Origin: Diphasiastrum complanatum
Lineage: Eukaryota > Streptophyta > Lycopodiopsida > Lycopodiales > Lycopodiaceae
Direction: 5' to 3'
DNA: 64,000 nucleotides
NCBI GenBank assembly: GCA_029204225.1
Contig: CM055104.1
Coordinates: 47,748,451 to 47,812,450, forward strand
Part shown: piece after piece, positions 58,177-64,000 of the stretch
How positions within the stretch are numbered: the stretch's first letter is position 1
How the letters are laid out: every line of letters begins with the position of its first letter
Notes under the pieces: model-generated
Seen by the model: only the letters and a program-made list of their open reading frames with translations
Databases searched by the model: none
What the model was told of the DNA's origin: nothing
Translations under genes and position numbers: made by a program

Positions 58177-60510
58177 CATGTAATGAGTGATGTGATCTTC
58201 TCCCCATGCTTTTGATACTGCATCAACAAACTTGACACAAGTCCTTTGTACAACTTTCTTATCAATACCAGAGTATTTATCTTTTCTTAGAATAGCAATC
58301 ATACTATCAAGCTTCTTCCATACATCAACTTTTAAATGATCTTTTCTATTAATCTAACTTCTGCATGAAGAGTGCAAACATGCACATTTTTCAAGGGGAT
58401 AGATAGCACAGGCTTCCAGTTTGGATCTGCATATTCTCTAGTAGTTTCTGTACTCCTAGTAACATCTTTTGCCATTTTCATGCAGTATAAACAAGGGCGT
58501 TTAGATGTAGCACCGTGAGAGACATTATACATGCATTTCAATGTTTCCAAATCACCTGGTAACTGCCATTCAACATTTAAGTCTCCAACTCCTGGAACAT
58601 TGAGAAGTCCTCCATCCATATGGTCCTTGATGATCCTAGGATAAGATGTCCTTGAGAATGTCCATGATAATATATCATGATCCTCCTTCAGCACCTGTCC
58701 AAAGAACTAATCAAACTTAGTTTACAAAGAAGTAATACTATTCAATGAATATAATGTAATAATGAGGCTAGTTACCTGAAGCGCTGCCAACCACCATATA
58801 TCATTTTTTGACTGGACATTGAATCCGAAATCTTCTTGGTCCTCTGTTTGTGATAGTGCACCCTTCATGAGAGTTATACTAACCCTCTCCATCTTCTGCC
58901 CTTTCACAATTTCTGACTCATCTAACTTAAGTATCATGATTATTTTGCCATTCACCTTTTCAAAGGTTATATCATAGAATGTGACGATGTATCTCAGCTA
59001 GTAATTTAGATCAACAAATAAGTTGTTTGATGAATTATAGGATATTGATCTTCCATCAGTTTCATACACCTCCTCAATATGAAATGGAGTTCCAACGATC
59101 TTATGCAGACCTATGTTAAATGTATCCCTCTCTTGCTTCAAGTGATATGTCCTAGGGATTGGGAGTTTTCTAATTCGAACTTGCTTAAAATCTTCTCTAA
59201 TTAGTTTAAATATTGTTGCATATGCTTCCCTGCTAATACCTGCAAAATCACAAACACCTTGAACTATAGTCTTATCTAAAAAAATTGAATGTCCACCATC
59301 AAAGACTCTATTATTTTACACTTTACATTTGAACTCCTATTGTTCATCATGATACACTCAGTGGATTTGCCTGTCAATATTGAGCCCAACGACATTCCTA
59401 GTGAAGCATTGTCCTTAATATTCCAAGGAGCTACTAATGCAGATCTGGAAAAGAACAGATAGTTAGCAAAATATCACCATAGCTAAAATTAAATCCAAAT
59501 GTCATTGATCAAGGTACAAAAATTAGAATATACTTACTTGAATGCACGAATCCTTCTATTATGATAACCTCCTTTTGAAAGCGTTTGAATATCCTTGCAA
59601 CTTTGTCGCTTTCGCTTCTTACTTCTAGCCTTTTTCTTAGCCAATTCCACATACTTCAGTAATTGTAAGTTTTCAATTCGAATAGATTGGAAGATTGATT
59701 GCATTTGCTCTAGTTCTGATTTGATATTGATTGTTATCTTCTGTAATGATTCATTATTTTTTTTTAAGGGATGTATTTTGGAGAAGACAATCTCTATTGT
59801 GACAATAAGAGGATATCTGTTACGGCCATATTCGTTTAAGGACCTGGAATAGTCCTAATATGGTAGATCGGCCCTCCAGTGTTCGACATTATTGGTCACG
59901 CCTAGATTTTAATCTCACGTCGAGGCCTGATGGTGACTAATAACCTTGAGAGGACCCAGACACTCTAATTGAGACATATGGAGTAGTGCATGTACGTGTG
60001 ACTAATATAGGCAGGAGGTATACATGAAGAGTTGTGACCTATTTATAGTTGACCTGCATGGGGATTGCATGTGTTCATGCATAGGATCCTACTCTCTATA
60101 CATTAAGGTAGTGATTATTCGTCGACAACTTGGTCTAGGTTACCTGATGAGCTCTTCTCCTCTTCCTATCACATGACATGGTTTGGGGGCTAGATCTAGG
60201 AGGATTCTCCAGGAGGGATCTAGGTTTGGTTGGGTGGTTTTGCTCCACAGTCTCTCTTGTGTTATCCTATCCTCATCTTAGGGGATTGTCCCTAGTGGTC
60301 TTTACAATATTCGTATTAACTCACCTTCTAAAATGTGAATCTTATTCATATAAAGTTGTTTTCCATGGTTCTGCAATCTCTCACAATATTCTAATAATCC
60401 AGTATGCCCATTGCATATCCATGTAACTAAATGAATTATTGAGGAGAATGTGGGATGTGTCAAAGTGCTTGGATCTTGTGGATATAATGTTCCATCTGTC
60501 CACAAATCCA
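58177..60510 (-). pseudogene. DDE transposase-like gene, copy 2, interrupted by a solo LTR
   Basis: Exons on the minus strand: N-terminal exon from about 60510 down to 59538 (minus the solo LTR at 59818-60306), 93-bp GT-AG intron 59537-59445, exon 59444-58776, 81-bp GT-AG intron 58775-58695, exon 58694-58177 ending ITHYM at a GT donor. The N-terminus, absent from copy 1, has a long coiled coil (LLEYCERLQNHGKQLY, SELEQMQSIFQSIRIENLQL) and a basic cluster KKKARSKKRKR, a likely nuclear localisation signal. Core blocks match copy 1: ISREAYATIFKLI, MILKLDESEIVKGQK, GDLETLKCMYNVSHG, PCLYCMK and HVCTLHAEVRLIEK. Stops or shifts near 58999, 59280 and 58345; relative to copy 1 about 70 residues after LIEK are deleted. 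The C-terminal exon is missing. Confidence 0.65.
59818..60306. repeat. Probable solo LTR
   Basis: 489 bases from TGTTACGGCC to GTCTTTACA, splitting one open exon. Flanks ATATC (59813-59817) and ATATT (60307-60311) fit a 5-bp target duplication with one change. The coding frame on both sides (ILEGELIRI and the coiled-coil stretch) resumes when it is skipped. Contains a TATA-like CTATTTATAG near 60040. No second copy in the window. Confidence 0.65.
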
Positions 60511-60614
60511 AGTTTTTCTTTTTGCCCTATAACGAGAACGATCCCTAGTAGACTTTTGAATTCATTTGCCTCCTCTTCTCTGCAAAGGTGCCAAATCAAT
60601 AGGGATATCCACAT

Positions 60615-61779
60615 GTAGATGATACAATGTTGTCATCAGAAAAAACAATAGAGTAATCAGATGCATCAAAGTACTATGAACAGATTTTTTGAAGCAAAAC
60701 AAAATACTCATCTTTGATTATATTATATACTCTGTACGATCAATCCAATTTCCATGCTTGTCTACTTGATTCAAATTTGGAGATGGCGCTCATTTTTTCA
60801 TTCCAGTAGATAGTTGGCACTCATATTTCCATTCCAATGTGAAAATGACATTCATATTTGGAGATGGCACCCATATTTTCATTCTCATGGAAGGAATGCA
60901 TATTCATACATTTTGCTATTTTTTCTGATTTGAATTTGGGGATGGCGGTCATATTCTAGATCCAATGAAAAGATGGCTCTCTTCGTAACCAATGGAGGGA
61001 ATATTTTTGAATTTAAACAAGTTAAACTGTGAATAGTTTACAGTTCTTAACTGTGACCATAGACACTATGGTTAGATCATTGGGAGTTGGGGAGGCCTCG
61101 AGAGTGGTGGGGGCAAGCAAAAAAACAATATTGTTTTTTCTTTTTTTTGATATTTTTCTATATCCCACATGGCATTCCTTAAAGGGTCTTTTGAGAACTC
61201 TAATGTTAGACACAGATGAGAAAGTATTGTTGCTATTTACACTGAATTCTTGAACAACACTGAGTGTTACAGCCACAATGTCGGAGTAACTAGGATGTTG
61301 AATATCTTTCAATCAGATGCATAGGTTTGCATCATGGATCATCGTCGATTACAAGAAATGTTTAACTAATCTATTTAAAAGACTAATTTATTTTTAACTA
61401 TGTACTGCATTGTACTTGAGAGATAATTGAAGTACAATGTAATCTGTACATTGTGTAATATCAGTCAGATGAGACGGATGACTCGAAGTCATTGAGGAAG
61501 TCGACGAGTCAGTTGACTCAATCATCGAAGTAGATAGATCAGTTGATCTCATGGAAGTAGTTGAATAAGTTGATCGTCGAAGACGTCAGATACTTCAAAC
61601 ACTCCAGATGACTTCAAAGTAGTTGGATTAATAGATTGTCGAAGAACTCAGACACTTGGGTTGATGGTCAAAGTTGTGAAAGAAGTCAGACACTTCAGTT
61701 GATGGTCTAAGTTGTGGAAGAAGTCGGACACTTCAGACACTTTGGTGACTTTGATTGTTGAGTGACTTGATGGTCTTTG
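60615..61779. other. No clear gene; degenerate repeats
   Basis: 60780-60975 holds several diverged copies of a GGAGATGGC.CTCATATTTTCATTC unit. 61480-61745 holds GAAGTCAGACACTTCAGTTG-type repeats (clear at 61633-61735). A minus-strand open frame at 61312-61022 (96 residues, with HPSYSDIVAVTLSVVQEF) might be a further exon of the DDE-like gene; I cannot support that. Confidence 0.5.
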
Positions 61780-63938
61780 GTTGTTGAAGTCAATGCCTTG
61801 TACTCAGCTTCACAAGAAGTTAGTGAGATTGTATGTTGCTTTTTGGAAAGCCAAGATATTACTCCTCCACAAAGAAATGTTGCAAATGCACTAATGGACT
61901 TCCTATCCATCTTGTCACTTGCAAAATCTGAATTCGAGTAGGCTCTCAAGTGCAAGTTAGATCCTTCATAAAGTATGCTAAAAAATCTAGTACTAGAAAC
62001 ATATCTAAGTACTCTCTTGGCACTTTTCCAATGATGAACTAAAGGAACTTGCATACTTTGACTCAACTTGCTTACACAAAAACTTAAGTCAGGTCTAGTG
62101 ATGGTCAAATAGATTAGAGAGCCTATAAGCTTCCTAAAGAGGGTGATGTCCTCAAAGGATGCTTCATCACCTTCATTAGTTGCTTTTATAACATGCTCCA
62201 TAGGGGTGTCAATCCCCTTACAATCTTTCATACCAAATCTTTCAAGAATGGAAGTAGCATACTTAGATTGACTTATGAAAGTACAACTGCTACTTCTAGA
62301 CACTTCTATCCCAAGTATAAACTTTAGGAAGCCTAGATCTACCATCTTAAACTCACTAGATAAAACTTTTACTTTGCTTATGCCTTCATCATCATTTCCT
62401 GTCAAAATGATGTCATCAACATAAAGTACCAAAATGATGATCATTCCTTCATTACATTTGAAATATAAAGAAGGTTCATAAGCACTTAGTACAAAGCCAA
62501 GAGAATAGAGAAAATCATGCAACCTAGAGTACCAAGCTCTAGGTGCTTGCTTCAAGCCATATAGGCTCTTCCTTAAGTAGCACACCTCTTGCTCCTCACC
62601 AACCTTGATAAAGCCCTCAGGTTGCATCATGTAGATTTCCTCTTCTAAGAAGCCAGTCATTTGTCACATCCATTTGGTAGAGATCCCACTTGAACAAAGT
62701 AGCAATGCAAATGACTAATCTAATAGTTACAAGCTTAGCTACAGGTGCAAATGTTTCTTCATAATCCAATCTTTTTATTTGAAGAAATCCCTTAGAAACA
62801 ATCCTAGCTTTGTACTTACTAATAGATCCATATTGATAGTACTTTATTCTATAAATCCACTTACATGAAAGTGGTTTCTTCCCTCTTGGAAGACTTACAA
62901 GATTCCAAGTATGATTTTCTTCTAATGCATCATACTCTACTTGCATTGCATCTCTCCAAACTTTAGATTTATATGCTTCTTCAAAAGATGATGGTTCTTC
63001 AAGCAATGTAGCTAAGAAGGAGTAAGAGGTAGAAGGCGTAGAGTCTTCCTTTTGCTTTCCCTTGTCCACATAGGTAAGCCTTGAGGGCTCGGCCTTTCTT
63101 CTTGATGAACTTCTTGACCCCTTTTGACTTGGATCCATGTCTCCATCCTCGGGTTTGTCAAGATCCTCCTCAGGTTTGTCAAGATCTTCAATGCACAATG
63201 GGTTAGATCCATTTGACAAGCTCTTAGCAAATTGTCACTCATAAAAAAGTACATCCTTGCTTACCTTTACTTTCTTGGATATAGGATCATATATCCTATA
63301 GCCCTTGCTATTTTCTCCATAGCCAACAAAGATCCCTTTGAAGGAGGTAGCATCTTCCTTCCTTCTTGTCTCCAAAGGGATGTGAGCATAATAAATACAT
63401 CCAAAGATCTTAAAATCTTTTACATTGGGTTTCTTATCAAACAAGGCTTGATAAGGTGAGATCCCATCTATAGCGCTACTAGGAAGTCTATTACACAAGT
63501 AATTAGCACATGTTATAGCTTCTCCCCAAAATGAGAGGGAAAGTGATGCATCAAGTCTTAAAGACTTTGCACACTCACATAAGACTCCTATATTTCCTCT
63601 CGGCCACCCCATTTTGTTGGGGGGTGTAGGAACAAGTGTATTGCAATTTAATGCCATTGATCTCACAAAAGTCTTTCATTTTATTGGAGGTGTACTCTCC
63701 TCCATTATCACATCTTAGTGCTTTGATGGAAGTACTAAGTTGTTTCTCTACTAGAGACTTGAACTTAATGAAAGCTTCATAAACAAGACTTTTCTTTGAT
63801 AGTAACTCAATCCATGTGAATCTAGTACAATCATCTATAAAAGTTACATACATCAAGGTGCCTCCATTACTTGCATGTGAAAAACTATCTACATCAGAAT
63901 GTATGAGATCCAAGGGAGAGAGAGATCTTGATGAAGAT
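61780..63938 (-). pseudogene. Copia fragment closely related to the young element
   Basis: Covers integrase core to RNase H and matches the intact polyprotein about 95% by eye: FIDDCTRFTWIELLSKK, RCDNGGEYTSNKMKDF, RT with YVDDIIL, then AYSNSDFASDKMDRKS and a break at about 61785 inside RNase H. Lesions include a deletion of about 27 bases near 62655 (NAFLNG lost), a shift near 63590 in the integrase E region, and single stops. The left end joins unrelated repeat sequence; the right end is cut at 63938 by a gypsy LTR. Confidence 0.93.
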
Positions 63939-64000
63939 TGTCACACTATACCAACAGGGTTAATATAGATTTTATAGTAAATAATGTCGTTCCCGCAGAG
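63939..64000 (-). repeat. End of a gypsy LTR, inverted copy of the LTR at 29.4-30.5 kb
   Basis: TGTCACACTATACCAACAGG begins at 63939. Its reverse complement matches 30452-30513 at about 59 of 62 positions. This is the outer (3') end of an LTR of a minus-strand gypsy element continuing beyond the window, inserted into copia integrase sequence. Confidence 0.92.

Noticed and set aside
60178-60426. 82-residue plus-strand ORF
   Set aside because: Runs out of the solo LTR into antisense of the DDE-like gene; no conserved content.

Overview
The window looks like land-plant nuclear DNA made almost entirely of transposable elements. It shows Ty1/copia and Ty3/gypsy polyproteins, initiator-Met-tRNA primer-binding sites (TGGTATCAGAGC), plant-type gypsy primer sites (TGGCGCC/TGGCGTT), a plant-style LINE, GT-AG introns of 80-95 bp, and no bacterial gene organisation. 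I cannot name the species. The density of nested LTR elements suggests a large, repeat-rich genome. I recognise no ordinary housekeeping gene and no rRNA or tRNA gene.

Layout. 1-2580: 3' part of a decayed copia element (+) with its LTR. 2612-6141: an island that is not retroelement-like, with a small minus-strand gene end, a plus-strand acidic gene (3006-4201), and a convergent minus-strand multi-exon gene (4278-6141) that reads as a DDE transposase. 6362-6620: a (GA)63 tract and a fragment of a GC-rich foldback element. 7000-13490: a LINE split and partly deleted by a pol-less copia element (8236-11836) followed by an inverted LTR piece. 13500-16860: non-coding, with three sets of tandem repeats, ending in a probable LTR. 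16859-21639: a non-autonomous copia element (-). 21957-23210: a 1.25 kb foldback palindrome. 23357-27756: a decayed copia element (+).

28596-53393: a copia element (-) whose matching LTRs (about 2% different, 4-bp target repeat GACT) now lie 24 kb apart. Between them are a Ty3/gypsy element (29356-36156), a copia fragment, one copy of an unclassified gag-only element ('family X', 37700-40730), an unrecognised decayed ORF, and a complete young copia element (45585-51899). The young element has one open 1326-residue polyprotein and two 862-bp LTRs that differ at 2 sites by eye. 53398-55330: another copia remnant (-). 55335-57950: family X fragment and copy B. 58177-60510: second copy of the DDE-like gene (-), cut by a solo LTR. 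61780-63938: copia fragment (-) closely related to the young element, interrupted at the window end by the same gypsy LTR that begins the 29.4 kb element.

The most notable item is the two-copy intron-containing gene at 4.3-6.1 kb and 58.2-60.5 kb. Its D, D, CxxC, HxxxxH and E residues are spaced almost as in the RAG1/Transib transposase core. In copy 1 it converges with a second, unrecognised gene. Everything else acts as a record of nested insertion: reverse transcription and integration genes in varying decay, with the 45.6-51.9 kb copia the only element that looks currently competent.
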